A stretch of DNA of 64,000 bases from an uncultured Erysipelotrichaceae bacterium (GTDB lineage: Bacteria > Bacillota_I > Bacilli_A > Erysipelotrichales > Coprobacillaceae): assembly GCA_900538465.1 (NCBI GenBank), contig UPXV01000008.1, forward strand, positions 1-64,000. The letters run 5' to 3'. Position numbers and translations under genes: made by a program. Positions 39,670-49,384 of the stretch are shown piece after piece; the first letter of the stretch is position 1, and the number at the start of each line of letters is the position of its first letter. The notes below the pieces were generated by a model. That model saw nothing but the letters and a program-made list of their open reading frames with translations. It did no database searches and had not been told where the DNA came from.

Positions 39670-41010
39670 TTAGAGGGCATTGATATGTTTTTTGATTTTA
39701 TTGAAAAGAATTGTTGATGTTAATGCTGAAGAAATTTCAGCAATTGGGAAACATAACCAAATCAAATCAATATTACCAAATAATGAGAGAACATATGCAC
39801 ATGGTAATAATACAAATAATTGACGAATTAAAGATGTCAATAAACTATATGTACCTTTTCCAACTGCTTGGAATAATGCACTGCATACAATTGAATATCC
39901 TGCAAAGATAAAGTGAATAGCAATAATTCTTAAAGCAGGTGTTCCAATTTGAATCATTGCCTCAGATGCATTAAAGAGACCAAGTAAAACTTGAGGAACA
40001 GATTCAAAAACAATAACTCCAACGATCATCATTCCAGTCGCATAAATCATTGCAAGTTTAATTGTATCGAACATTCTTTCTTTTTGTTTTGCACCTAAAT
40101 TGTAAGCAATAATTGGAATCATACCATTGTTTAATCCGAAGACTGGCATGAAGACAAAACTTTGTAATTTGAAATAGACACCAAAGACAGCAGTTGCTGT
40201 TGTAGAGAAAGCAATTAAGATTGTATTCATTCCAAATGTCATAACACTTCCTATAGATTGCATAATGATGGAAGGAATACCAACAGAATAAATTTGTTTA
40301 ATAATTTGAAAATTTGGTCGAAAACCTTTAAAAATAAATTGAATATCATGATTAAATTTGAGATTAAAGAATAATGCAAGAAGACAAGCAATAATTTGTC
40401 CTGTAATGGTTGCTAAGGCAGCACCTGCAACACCCATCTTTGGCATCCCAAACAATCCAAAAATAAAAATAGGGTCTAAAATAATATTAATAATGGCACC
40501 AAGTCCTTGTGTTACCATTGTAAATAATGTTCTTCCAGTTGCTTGTAACAGTCTTTCAAATAAGAACTGGCAAAATAGTCCAAAAGAACATCCTACAACA
40601 ATCATCGCATATTGTGTTCCAGCAGTCACAATTTCTGTGTTGCTTGTTTGAACAGTGAAGAAAAGATGTGATAAAGTTAATCCACCAATCATAAAGATAA
40701 GTGCTGTAACTAAGAAAATAAAAATAGAATTTACAGCTGTTTGATCCACATGATCTTGATTTTTTTCACCTAAACTACGCGATAATAAAGCATTAACCCC
40801 GACTGCTGTTCCTCCTGCAAAAGCTATCATAAGATTTTGCAGAGGGAAAGCAAGTGAAACGGCAGTTAATGCGTTTTCACTGATTTGTGCAACAAAGACA
40901 CTATCAACAATGTTATACATTGCTTGTACTAACATTGAAATAATCATTGGTAAGGACATGGAAATAAGAAGTTTATTGACGGGCATAGTGCCCATTTTAT
41001 TTTCTTCCAC
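39670..41010 (-). CDS. MATE-family efflux transporter
   Basis: A 446-residue membrane protein with about 12 hydrophobic segments in the two-bundle MATE arrangement. The start (LLISMSLPMIISMLVQAMYNI, VDSVFVAQ) and the repeat halves are typical of the DinF/NorM-like group in gut Firmicutes. These export cationic drugs or metabolites by sodium or proton antiport. The start codon is GTG at 41010, overlapping the stop of the upstream kinase-like gene (TAGTG), with GGAG seven bases before it. The substrate is unknown. Confidence 0.92.
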   Translation of the reverse strand: MEENKMGTMPVNKLLISMSLPMIISMLVQAMYNIVDSVFVAQISENALTAVSLAFPLQNLMIAFAGGTAVGVNALLSRSLGEKNQDHVDQTAVNSIFIFLVTALIFMIGGLTLSHLFFTVQTSNTEIVTAGTQYAMIVVGCSFGLFCQFLFERLLQATGRTLFTMVTQGLGAIINIILDPIFIFGLFGMPKMGVAGAALATITGQIIACLLALFFNLKFNHDIQFIFKGFRPNFQIIKQIYSVGIPSIIMQSIGSVMTFGMNTILIAFSTTATAVFGVYFKLQSFVFMPVFGLNNGMIPIIAYNLGAKQKERMFDTIKLAMIYATGMMIVGVIVFESVPQVLLGLFNASEAMIQIGTPALRIIAIHFIFAGYSIVCSALFQAVGKGTYSLLTSLIRQLFVLLPCAYVLSLFGNIDLIWLCFPIAEISSALTSTILFNKIKKHINAL

Positions 41011-41594
41011 TACTTTTCTCCTTGAAGATACAATTTGACAATGATATCAGCGACTTCTTCTAGTCCTAAATCACTGTTAATTGTTAAATCAAAATTCTTT
41101 AATTGACCCCATTTTTTAGTTGTATAGTAATTATAATAATTACTTCTTCCTTTATCTTTTTTCATTACAAATTTTTTAAAATCATCATGTTCTTCTTTAT
41201 AATCTTCTTGAACACGTCGCACTCTAGACTCAAAAGGTGCATGAATAAATACAGTTAAAACATCATCATAATCTTCTAGAATATAGTCAGCACATCCATT
41301 GACAATAATACATGAATCATGTTTTGCTAAATGACGAATAATTTTTGATTGCATTGCAAACACTTGATCATTTAAAGGAAGTGTAAATGCAGTAGATGAC
41401 ATTGTGTACATAAAGCTAGATGTTTTTTCTTCAGATGCTTTACGTATTGTGTCAACATCAATTCCAAGTTCTTTTGCAGCAAGATCAATCACTTCATTGT
41501 CATAGTAGACAAGACCTAATTTCTCTGCAACCATTTGAGCAATGATTCGCCCACCAGAACCATATTCTCTTGCAATAGTAATAATTTTAGGCAT
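41010..41594 (-). CDS. Cytidylate kinase-like protein
   Basis: A 194-residue P-loop protein of the cytidylate-kinase-like family. The loop region is IAREYGSGGRIIAQMVAEKLG (a variant Walker A, GSGGR), with VNGCADYIL and RVRRVQEDY later. The family is common in anaerobic Firmicutes and its substrate has not been established; it is not the housekeeping Cmk. GGAGG precedes the ATG. It is coupled to the MATE gene by a one-base overlap, so the two are expressed together. A nucleotide-linked role for the transporter is possible but unsupported. Confidence 0.85.
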   Translation of the reverse strand: MPKIITIAREYGSGGRIIAQMVAEKLGLVYYDNEVIDLAAKELGIDVDTIRKASEEKTSSFMYTMSSTAFTLPLNDQVFAMQSKIIRHLAKHDSCIIVNGCADYILEDYDDVLTVFIHAPFESRVRRVQEDYKEEHDDFKKFVMKKDKGRSNYYNYYTTKKWGQLKNFDLTINSDLGLEEVADIIVKLYLQGEK

Positions 41595-41723
41595 AAATAT
41601 AACCTCCTTTACAATTCTATTCTAACATATTTGAAAAGATGTTGGTATGTTTTTTAAATTTTGGAAAAGATGATATATTTCATATTGAAAAAGAAGAGTT
41701 TGATTTTTCTTATATAAAATATG

Positions 41724-41752
41724 TTGTTTTTCAAGGTTTGAATTTGTATAAT
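41724..41752 (+). promoter_or_regulatory. Promoter of walJ-rlmH
   Basis: TTGTTT (41724-41729) and TATAAT (41747-41752) are 17 bp apart, 22 bases before the walJ start. Confidence 0.7.
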
Positions 41753-41774
41753 AAGGTCGTAAAGGAGTCGAATT

Positions 41775-42521
41775 ATGGAATTTCATGTTTTAGCAAGTGG
41801 TTCAAAAGGAAACGCAACATTCGTTTATGAAGATGGATGTGGTATTTTAATAGATTGTGGTATTACAAGAAAACAATTATTGTTTAAATTAAATAATTTG
41901 GGCTTTAGTGAAGATGATATTAATTTTGTTTTTTTAACACATGATCACTATGATCATAATAAAAATATTCATATTTTTGATCAAGATAAAATCTATAGTG
42001 CAAAAAAGAATATAGAAAATTTAGATGATTATCATACTTTAAAACCATATGAACATCGTCAATTTGGGGTTTTTGATGTTTTTACATTAAAAACATCTCA
42101 TGATGCAAGTGATCCTATTGGCTTTATTTTCTCAACAGATGAAACATTATTATATATGACAGATACAGGTTATGTGTCTCAAAAGAATCGTCAATATATG
42201 CAAAATTTAAATTATTATATTATTGAAAGCAATCATGATATTCAAATGTTGATGGATACCAAAAGACCAATGTTTTTAAAAAATCGTATTTTAAATGATG
42301 TAGGACATCTTAATAATGAATATAGTGCACGTTTAATGTCTGAAATGATTGGAGAAAAAACACAAGAAATTGTATTGGCTCATTTATCACAAGAAGCCAA
42401 TACAAAAGAAAAAGCATTGGAAACATATAATGAAATTTTTGCTGAACAAAATATAAAATTTTCAAATATCAAAGTTGCGAGTCAAGTAGATGTGGTTTCA
42501 GGAGGAAAGTATGAAGATTAA
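41775..42521 (+). CDS. walJ: MBL-fold metallohydrolase WalJ/YycJ
   Basis: A 248-residue metallo-beta-lactamase-fold protein. The metal motif THDHYDH (near residue 55) and the strand MEFHVLASGSKGNATFV are typical of YycJ/WalJ. In Bacillus and relatives this gene lies in the walRK operon and links cell-wall control to DNA-end processing; a 5'-3' exonuclease activity has been reported for the family. Here it stands without walR, walK, walH or walI, followed only by rlmH. AAAGGAG lies 9 bases before the ATG. Confidence 0.9.
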   Translation: MEFHVLASGSKGNATFVYEDGCGILIDCGITRKQLLFKLNNLGFSEDDINFVFLTHDHYDHNKNIHIFDQDKIYSAKKNIENLDDYHTLKPYEHRQFGVFDVFTLKTSHDASDPIGFIFSTDETLLYMTDTGYVSQKNRQYMQNLNYYIIESNHDIQMLMDTKRPMFLKNRILNDVGHLNNEYSARLMSEMIGEKTQEIVLAHLSQEANTKEKALETYNEIFAEQNIKFSNIKVASQVDVVSGGKYED

Positions 42522-42990
42522 GATCATTTGTGTTGGGAAATTAAAAGAAAAATATTTAGTTGATGGAATCCAAGAATATGTAAAAAGAATATCTGGCTAT
42601 GCTGATATTGAGTTAATTGAAGTTGCAGATGAACGTATTCCTGATAAAGCATCTTTGGCTGAAGAAACAATTGTGAAAGCCAAAGAAGGAAGAAGAATTT
42701 TAGATAAAGTGAAACAAGATGATTACATGTTTTTATTAGATGTAAGTGGACAATCATTAGATTCTCTTCAATTTGCAGACAAAATTGAAGATTGTATGAT
42801 CAATGGAAAGAGCACAATTGATTTTGTGATTGGAGGTTCATTAGGTCATGGAGAAGAAGTTCTAGCACGAGCAAATCAGAGAATAAGTTTTTCTAAAATG
42901 ACTTTTCCACATCAGTTAATGAGACTCATCTTAGTTGAACAAGTCTATCGTGCATTTAAAATTATAAGAAATGAAACATATCATAAGTAA
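42511..42990 (+). CDS. rlmH: 23S rRNA pseudouridine-1915 N3-methyltransferase
   Basis: A 159-residue SPOUT methyltransferase. The N-terminal KIKIICVGKLKEKYL, FVIGGSLGHGEEV and the knot-forming C-terminus LILVEQVYRAFKIIRNETYHK are diagnostic of RlmH. It methylates Psi1915 in helix 69 of 23S rRNA on the 70S ribosome. GGAGG lies five bases before the ATG at 42511, which overlaps the walJ stop; the longer start at 42490 lacks a binding site. The walJ-rlmH order is the common Firmicutes pairing. A strong terminator follows. Confidence 0.95.
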   Translation: MKIKIICVGKLKEKYLVDGIQEYVKRISGYADIELIEVADERIPDKASLAEETIVKAKEGRRILDKVKQDDYMFLLDVSGQSLDSLQFADKIEDCMINGKSTIDFVIGGSLGHGEEVLARANQRISFSKMTFPHQLMRLILVEQVYRAFKIIRNETYHK

Positions 42991-43019
42991 AACAGACAAG
43001 TGTGAAAACTTGTCTGTTT
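42990..43019. terminator. Bidirectional terminator after rlmH
   Basis: AAACAGACAAGT (42990-43001) pairs perfectly with ACTTGTCTGTTT (43008-43019) around GTGAAA. It also contains the end of the convergent gene at 43018-43491. Confidence 0.85.
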
Positions 43020-43491
43020 AATTATTTCTAGAACATTTCTCAGCATCAATGGCTAAAACAATCATTAATACATATAATGCATGTTTTTTATCAACAATAT
43101 CTAAGACATAAGTATCAGTGAAATGAAGAACTTCTTTAGAAATTGTTGCAATAACAAGACCTTGTGATGTTATAATCTGATAATCCCATTCTAACCAATC
43201 TCCAGAGACTTTCCAGTCATTACAATCAAGATGAAATACGGGTTTAAAAAAAGAAAATTCTTTATAAATACGACCAATATATTGATCATGAATATACATA
43301 TTGAATTTTGGTAAAAAAGTGAAAACTTCTTCTTTAACAGTTCCAACATGTTGATTTGTTTGATCATAAATATTTAAACAATGTCCCCAACTTAACTGAC
43401 CTTTTACAGTATAGAGGGGTTGTCCATCTTCGTTATAAATATCATAACTATCAAACCAAGAAAATAATCGTTGTTTAAATAAAAGTTTCAT
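43018..43491 (-). CDS. LURP-one-related/scramblase-fold protein
   Basis: A 157-residue protein of the LURP-one/YxjI family: a twelve-stranded barrel around a buried C-terminal helix. The pattern MKLLFKQRLFSWFDSYDIYNEDG, then repeated beta strands (VGTVKEEVFTFLPKFNMYI) and a final hydrophobic helix (HALYVLMIVLAIDA) fits. The fold is shared with phospholipid scramblases and tubby proteins, but the bacterial role is unknown. No transmembrane segment besides the buried helix. It is a single minus-strand gene with GAAGG near the ATG, between rlmH and the NlpC/P60 gene. Confidence 0.85.
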   Translation of the reverse strand: MKLLFKQRLFSWFDSYDIYNEDGQPLYTVKGQLSWGHCLNIYDQTNQHVGTVKEEVFTFLPKFNMYIHDQYIGRIYKEFSFFKPVFHLDCNDWKVSGDWLEWDYQIITSQGLVIATISKEVLHFTDTYVLDIVDKKHALYVLMIVLAIDAEKCSRNN

Positions 43492-43556
43492 AAGGACACC
43501 TTCTTTCTTTTAAAATTATATCATAATCAAAAAGGCATCACAAATGATGCCTTAAA

Positions 43557-44930
43557 TTAATATAGACGTCTACAACTATACCATTCTCTTTGCCAATAAC
43601 TTGTATTTAGATTAGCAACTTGAACAGGTTTTCCAGTTGTTGGTGCATGAACCATTTTATTGTCACCAATATAGATTCCAACATGGTGCACACCACTAGA
43701 AGAACCATTGCTGCTAAAGAGAATAATATCTCCTGCTTGTAATTGGCTTTTTGAAATACCTTTACCGGCACTGATCATTGAACCTGTATAATGAATTCTT
43801 CCTAAATCAACACCAGCTTGATAATGCGCCCAATTGACTAAACCAGAACAATCAAATTGTGTCCAATTAGGGTCTTTAATACTGCTCCAAGAATGAGCTC
43901 CACCCCAAACATACATATATCCTTGACGTGTTAAAGCAAGATTTGCAATCTTTAATCCTAATTCTTCATTTGATGATAAATTTTCAGAAGGAGTTGATTG
44001 ATTGTTATCTTGAGGTGGTATGTTGTCTTGTGTTTGTGAATTATTTGATGGTTGATTGTTATCGGGTTTAGGTGTGTTTTGATTAGGTTTTGATGAATTG
44101 TTATTTTGAGTTGATTGTGAAGGCTTCTTATTAGGAGTTGCATGTGTAACATTAGAAACCTTAGATTCATCAGCAGCTTTTTGTAAAGCAGCTAGATTAT
44201 TTTGGATAGCTTCCATTGATTCTTGATTTTTAGATATTTCATTTGAATTAGCTGTAATTGTTTTGTTTTGTTCTAAAAGTTTGGCTTGGAATTTCTTCTT
44301 TAATTCTGTTTGAGCAACTTTATCTTTTTCTAAAGAACTCTTGAGTGTATTTAAAGTCTCTTGTTGTTGTTTGACTTCATTTAAACTTTCATTTAATTGA
44401 TGAACCAATTCTTTATCATATTCCATAATTTCATTAAAATTAATAATACGACCCATAAAATCAGAAAAGTCTTCAGCACCAAAAATATATGAAACATAAA
44501 TATTTGAATTCATAACACCTTGCATATTATAAAGACGATCAGCAAGTTTTTCATTTTTATCACGAATTTGTTGATTTAAATTATCAATGCTTTTTTGTAC
44601 ATATTTTATTTCTTTTTGAGCAACGCTTATTTTATTTTCAACACTTGTGATTTTATCAGCGATTTCTTCAATTGTATTTTGTGATTCAACAGCATCCTTT
44701 TTAGCATCAGTCGCTTGTTGATTGAGTTTTTTATTTTTGTCTTTTAAATAAGTATTGAACTCTTTACAGGTTTTTTGTTGACTTTTAGAAAGCTTACTCG
44801 ATGAGCAAAGTTTAATATATTTATCTTCTTGACCATTAAAATCAGTCGCATTAACACTTTGATAGTGGAAAGAAAATGCAAAAATGAGACATGTTAATAG
44901 AAAAAATACAATCCATGGTTTCTTTTTCAT
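43557..44930 (-). CDS. Secreted NlpC/P60 peptidoglycan endopeptidase with coiled-coil domain
   Basis: A 457-residue exported cell-wall hydrolase. A signal peptide covers about 1-29 (KKKPWIVFFLLTCLIFAF). A CwlO/PcsB-like coiled coil runs from about 45 to 265. A low-complexity Asn/Pro/Gln/Ser linker (about 270-325) follows, then an NlpC/P60 domain with Cys361 in FDCSGLVNWA and His in HHVGIYIG. Such enzymes cut D-Glu to diamino-acid bonds in peptidoglycan, and the coiled coil usually docks on FtsEX. AAAGGAGG supports the ATG at 44930; the longer frame at 44993 lacks a site and has no signal peptide start. FtsEX is not in the window. Confidence 0.93.
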   Translation of the reverse strand: MKKKPWIVFFLLTCLIFAFSFHYQSVNATDFNGQEDKYIKLCSSSKLSKSQQKTCKEFNTYLKDKNKKLNQQATDAKKDAVESQNTIEEIADKITSVENKISVAQKEIKYVQKSIDNLNQQIRDKNEKLADRLYNMQGVMNSNIYVSYIFGAEDFSDFMGRIINFNEIMEYDKELVHQLNESLNEVKQQQETLNTLKSSLEKDKVAQTELKKKFQAKLLEQNKTITANSNEISKNQESMEAIQNNLAALQKAADESKVSNVTHATPNKKPSQSTQNNNSSKPNQNTPKPDNNQPSNNSQTQDNIPPQDNNQSTPSENLSSNEELGLKIANLALTRQGYMYVWGGAHSWSSIKDPNWTQFDCSGLVNWAHYQAGVDLGRIHYTGSMISAGKGISKSQLQAGDIILFSSNGSSSGVHHVGIYIGDNKMVHAPTTGKPVQVANLNTSYWQREWYSCRRLY

Positions 44931-45022
44931 AATAATGTCCTCCTTTGACTTGAGATTATAATCAATTATCAATAAGTTTTGTTTTAAAGTCAAGTAAAAC
45001 TAGGAAAAGTCTAAAAATAGTT

Positions 45023-45028
45023 TATAAT
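45023..45028 (+). promoter_or_regulatory. Candidate -10 box of the phosphorelay operon
   Basis: TATAAT at 45023-45028 lies 23 bases before the HPt start. No convincing -35 box is seen, so the promoter may need an activator. Confidence 0.35.
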
Positions 45029-45050
45029 GTAACTAGATAGGTGGGATATA

Positions 45051-45404
45051 ATGGGAAAAGAATTTATGAAAATCGGAATCGATTATAATGATTTATTATT
45101 GAGAATCAATAATAATGAAACAATTGCATTGAAGTTTCTCAAAAAATTTATTGAAGATCAAACAATGATGCTTATTAAAGAAGACTATAAAAGTCAAGAT
45201 TATGAACAGCTTTTAAAAGATGTTCATAGTTTAAAAGGTATTTCTGCTAATTTAAGTATGAAAAAGCTTTTTACTATCACAAGCTGTTGGGTAAGTGATT
45301 TACGTGCTGAAAAATATCAAACAAGCGAAGAACTCTATCAACAATGTTTAGAAGAACATACAAAAATTATATTGGGATTAAAGAAGATTTTTAATGATGA
45401 ATAA
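45051..45404 (+). CDS. HPt (histidine phosphotransfer) protein
   Basis: A 117-residue free-standing HPt domain. The phospho-acceptor His59 lies in DVHSLKGISANL, the classical HPt signature on a four-helix bundle. Such proteins shuttle phosphate between the receiver of a hybrid kinase and a downstream receiver. It is the first of four genes; the second start lies within its last codons. The context (hybrid kinase and response regulator) makes a full His-Asp-His-Asp relay possible without any outside component. The ATG follows GGTGGG. Confidence 0.9.
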   Translation: MGKEFMKIGIDYNDLLLRINNNETIALKFLKKFIEDQTMMLIKEDYKSQDYEQLLKDVHSLKGISANLSMKKLFTITSCWVSDLRAEKYQTSEELYQQCLEEHTKIILGLKKIFNDE

Positions 45405-46467
45405 GAATATAATTTTAATTGTTGATGATATAGAGTTAAATCGTGATATTTTATGCATGGCTTTTGAAGAGAAATATGAAATTATGGAAGCTGAAAATGG
45501 AAAAGAAGCTTTAAAAATTATAAAAGAATATAAGGATCGTCTTTTAGCTGTTTTGTTAGATATTATTATGCCTGAAATGGATGGGTTTGAAGTGATGATA
45601 GAAATGAATCGTTTGAAGCTTATGACATATATTCCAGTTTTTTTGATTACTTCAGAGACTGATCCTACTTATTTACAAAAAGGATTTGATTTAGGGGCTG
45701 TTGATGTGATTACAAAACCATTTGCTATATCTTTTATTAAACGTCGTATTGAAAATATTATAGAACTGTATAAACATAGATTTTCTTTGCAACAAATTGT
45801 TAATCAACAAGTTCAACGTATTCAACGTCAAGAACGTGAATTATATGCAGCTACACGTTCTATTATTGATACTTTATCGACGGCTATTGAATTTAGAGAT
45901 TGTGAATCGGGTGATCATGTTTATCGTATGCGTAATATTACATGTGCCTTATTAAATGAATTGGTTAAGAATAATGAATTTCAATTTACTTCACAACAAA
46001 TTGAATTGATTGGAGATGCTGCAGTTATGCATGATGTTGGTAAAATTTCAATTCCTGATCATATTTTAAATAAACCAGGACGACTCACATCAGAAGAATT
46101 TGAAATTATGAAACTTCATACAATTCGAGGATGTCAATTATTAGAAAATATTGAACAATTAAAAAATAGTGAACTTTATGAATATTGTTATGATATCTGT
46201 CGCCATCATCATGAACGTTATGATGGAAAAGGGTATCCTGATGGTTTGGTTGGTGATCAGATTTCTATTTGGGCACAAATTGTTTCAATTGCTGATGTTT
46301 ATGATGCTTTGGTTAGTCGACGTGTCTATAAACCAGCATATCGTTTTGAAGAATCTATGCGAATGATTAATGAAGGAGAGTGTGGAGTTTTTAATCCTTT
46401 GTTATTGAAGTATTTCAATCAAGTTGCTTATGATATTTATTGTGAAAATTATGAAAATGTAGGATAG
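45394..46467 (+). CDS. Response regulator with HD-GYP c-di-GMP phosphodiesterase domain
   Basis: A 357-residue two-domain protein. The receiver domain (about 5-125) has Asp56 in LLDIIMPEMDG and Lys near KPFAI. The HD-GYP domain (about 155-345) has HDVGK (His213-Asp214), the following metal ligands, and HHERYDGKGYPDGL, which includes the GYP triplet. The domain degrades cyclic di-GMP to pGpG or GMP. It is thus the likely output of the relay. Tandem ATGs at 45394 and 45397 overlap the HPt gene. No GGDEF cyclase is encoded nearby. Motility, adhesion or transport are possible targets. Confidence 0.94.
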   Translation: MMNKNIILIVDDIELNRDILCMAFEEKYEIMEAENGKEALKIIKEYKDRLLAVLLDIIMPEMDGFEVMIEMNRLKLMTYIPVFLITSETDPTYLQKGFDLGAVDVITKPFAISFIKRRIENIIELYKHRFSLQQIVNQQVQRIQRQERELYAATRSIIDTLSTAIEFRDCESGDHVYRMRNITCALLNELVKNNEFQFTSQQIELIGDAAVMHDVGKISIPDHILNKPGRLTSEEFEIMKLHTIRGCQLLENIEQLKNSELYEYCYDICRHHHERYDGKGYPDGLVGDQISIWAQIVSIADVYDALVSRRVYKPAYRFEESMRMINEGECGVFNPLLLKYFNQVAYDIYCENYENVG

Positions 46468-46471
46468 AAAG

Positions 46472-49384
46472 ATGAAAAAGAATAAAAAAATTGTTATTGC
46501 AATTATTGTTGGTTTTGTCTTTATTATTGGTGCAATGGCATATACAATGCTAAATATCAAAGAGAAGATGGATAATAGTGCAATCAATTTAACACAAAAT
46601 TTATTGGATAATATGTCATCTCAGATAGCAAGTTATAGTGCTGCTGATGAAGAAATTATTCAAAAATATAGTTTACAGTTTAAAAATTTAAGTCAAAGTG
46701 AAATTCAAAAACAATTAGCAACTTTAGTTGAACATCATGATTATTTGAATGCTATTTATTTAGATAATGGAAAAGGAATTGATGCCAAAGGACAAACAAT
46801 CAATCAATCTCAATTGCCATATCAGAATTTTGAAAATAATCAAAAAATTTTTTCACCAGCAATTAATGGTAAATATGGAGTTTGGGAAACTGTCTTTCAA
46901 ATGCCTATAGAAGGAGGGGGAGAATTGTATGTTGAAATTCCTTTCTCTAAATATGCTAAAGGAAATGATTTGACATTTTATAATCAGGCTGGGTTTGCTT
47001 GTGTGATTGATGCAGATTCTAAAAAGATTGTTTTAACATCGAAAACACCAAATGTGATTTGGAATTATATGCAAGATGCCAATGAACTTTTAGGTGAGGT
47101 TGGTTTTAGTGAAACTGAAATTCAAAATAACATTTATGCTACTATTGATAATGATGAATCAATTGTTGTAAAAGGCAATGTTCAAGGAGAAACAGTTTAT
47201 TTATCGTTAAGAACTGTGCAATCACATTCTGGCTGGTATTTATGTGGTGTCATTCCAGTTAGTGCTATTCAAAAAGAATCTAATTTGGTTTTAGGAATGT
47301 TGATGATTACTTTTGTATTAATGATTTTAAGTTTAGTCTTAGTGATAGCTTTGGTCTCATATGAAATCTATCAAAATATGAAAAAAGAAAAGAAACGTTA
47401 TGAAAAGACTGAATTAGAAAATGCTATATATGATGCAATGGCTGAAGCAAGTGATTTGTTTATGTGCCTGTATGATAAAACAGAAAAACGATTAGAAAAA
47501 ACATTTTGTAATAGTGAAGAGTTATTAGGTATAGATAAATCATTGTTAATGAGTCATGTCGATGTCTTTGAAGAGTTATTAAATAACTTTGAAGATGGTT
47601 TGGCTAAAAAGGTAATAAATAAAGAAATCACTCAAACATGTACATATGAAACACAACGCAAACACCCAGTCACTCATGAAAATCAATATTTACGTTTAAT
47701 CATTAAAAATATTCATGTTGTGGGAAAAGAAAAATATATCTTCTTTATTGCTGATATTAGTCATGATATACAAATTCAAGAATCATTAAAAATGGCTGCT
47801 TTGGATGCAAAACAAGCCAATCAAGCCAAATCTGATTTCTTATCAAAGATGAGTCATGAAATTCGTACACCGATGAATGCCATTATGGGAATGAGCGAAA
47901 TTGCTTCGCATAATTTAAATAATCCTGATAAGTTAAAAAATTATTTGAAAAAGATTTCTCAATCATCAACTCATTTATTAAGTTTAATTAATGATATTTT
48001 AGATTTATCTAAGATTGAAAGTGGAAAAATGGCTTTGTATGAAGAAAAATTTGTTTTATCTGATTGTATCAGTGAAGTTTATAGCATTATTAATATGCAA
48101 GCCAAAGCTAAAAATCAAACTTTAAATATCCTTACTCAAGATGTTGTTCATGATGCTTTATATGGAGATATGTTAAAGTTAAAACAAATTTTAATTAATC
48201 TCTTAAATAATGCTGTTAAATATACACCTCAAGATGGTCATATTGAATTGAGTATTATTGAAAAAACACAGGTGAATAATAAATTATTAGCTTACGAGTT
48301 TTTAATTCAAGATGATGGAATTGGAATGAGTGATGAATTTTTAAAACGTATTGGTGAACCATTTGAACAGGAAAAAAATCAATTCTATGGAAAAGAAAAT
48401 GGAACAGGATTAGGTTTATCAATTGTTAAAAATATTATTTCTATTATGGGTGGAACAATTGATATTAAGAGTCACTTGAATCAAGGAACAACTATTCGTG
48501 TTCAGTTATCTTTTGGTGAAACTGAAAATGAAATATATAAAGAGAAAGAAAAATTATCAGGCATGAAAGTTTTCTTGGTTGATGATGATCCAATGATTTT
48601 ACAAGATGTCAGTGTTATTCTTAATGAATTTGAAATTCAAGTGGATACATCTTTATTTGGGGTAGAGGCTTTTCATCAGATTGAGAATGCTTATCAACAT
48701 AATCAACCTTATGATGTTATTATCATTGATTGGAAATTACCTGATATTGATGGAATTCAGTTGACGCATTTGATTAGAGAAAAGATTGGTAAGGATATTC
48801 CAATTGTCTTTATTTCTGCTTATGATTATAGTGAAATAGAAGAAGAGGCTTATCAAGAAGGTGTTAATGATTTTATTGAAAAACCATTATTTAAGTCTAG
48901 ACTTTATACGGCATTGATTGAAATCTATGATGATGAGGAAAAAATGAAGTTCGATGAAGGTCTATTGAGTGGAAAGAATGTTTTGTTAGTTGAAGATAAT
49001 GAATTGAATTTAGAAATTGCAAAAGAGTTATTAGAAATGAAAGAGGTCAATGTAAAAATAGCTTATAATGGAAAAGAAGCAGTTGATATATTCACAAGTT
49101 CACCAAAAGGAACTTATGATATTATATTAATGGATATTCAAATGCCAATTATGAATGGTCTTGAAGCGACACAAGCTATTCGTCAATCAAAACATGAAGA
49201 TGCACAAAATATTCCTATTATTGCAATGAGTGCAAATGCATTTGTTGATGATATTCAAAAATGTTTTGATATGGGAATGAATGCTCATATTAGTAAACCA
49301 ATTAGTTTAGATAATTTAACAGAAACTATTATTTCAGTTTTAAGAAAAGGAGAAAGAAATCATGAAAATAAAAAACATCATTAA
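46472..49384 (+). CDS. Hybrid sensor histidine kinase with two receiver domains
   Basis: A 970-residue membrane kinase. An N-terminal helix (about 7-27) and a second near 270-295 flank a 240-residue extracellular sensor of the dCache type. A PAS-like segment (about 315-440) follows, then HisKA with phospho-acceptor His462 (MSHEIRTPMNAIMG), HATPase (N box LLNNAVKYTPQDG, GTGLGLSIV), receiver 1 with Asp753 (IIIDWKLPDIDG) and receiver 2 with Asp888 (ILMDIQMPIMNG). The two receivers and the separate HPt allow branching phosphate flow. Its start is 5 bases after the HD-GYP gene stop, and the lipoprotein gene overlaps its end. Confidence 0.94.
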   Translation: MKKNKKIVIAIIVGFVFIIGAMAYTMLNIKEKMDNSAINLTQNLLDNMSSQIASYSAADEEIIQKYSLQFKNLSQSEIQKQLATLVEHHDYLNAIYLDNGKGIDAKGQTINQSQLPYQNFENNQKIFSPAINGKYGVWETVFQMPIEGGGELYVEIPFSKYAKGNDLTFYNQAGFACVIDADSKKIVLTSKTPNVIWNYMQDANELLGEVGFSETEIQNNIYATIDNDESIVVKGNVQGETVYLSLRTVQSHSGWYLCGVIPVSAIQKESNLVLGMLMITFVLMILSLVLVIALVSYEIYQNMKKEKKRYEKTELENAIYDAMAEASDLFMCLYDKTEKRLEKTFCNSEELLGIDKSLLMSHVDVFEELLNNFEDGLAKKVINKEITQTCTYETQRKHPVTHENQYLRLIIKNIHVVGKEKYIFFIADISHDIQIQESLKMAALDAKQANQAKSDFLSKMSHEIRTPMNAIMGMSEIASHNLNNPDKLKNYLKKISQSSTHLLSLINDILDLSKIESGKMALYEEKFVLSDCISEVYSIINMQAKAKNQTLNILTQDVVHDALYGDMLKLKQILINLLNNAVKYTPQDGHIELSIIEKTQVNNKLLAYEFLIQDDGIGMSDEFLKRIGEPFEQEKNQFYGKENGTGLGLSIVKNIISIMGGTIDIKSHLNQGTTIRVQLSFGETENEIYKEKEKLSGMKVFLVDDDPMILQDVSVILNEFEIQVDTSLFGVEAFHQIENAYQHNQPYDVIIIDWKLPDIDGIQLTHLIREKIGKDIPIVFISAYDYSEIEEEAYQEGVNDFIEKPLFKSRLYTALIEIYDDEEKMKFDEGLLSGKNVLLVEDNELNLEIAKELLEMKEVNVKIAYNGKEAVDIFTSSPKGTYDIILMDIQMPIMNGLEATQAIRQSKHEDAQNIPIIAMSANAFVDDIQKCFDMGMNAHISKPISLDNLTETIISVLRKGERNHENKKHH

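Noticed and set aside
41639..41830. Plus-strand ORF of 63 codons before walJ
   Set aside because: It covers the walJ promoter and overlaps the walJ coding region in another frame, with no binding site of its own.
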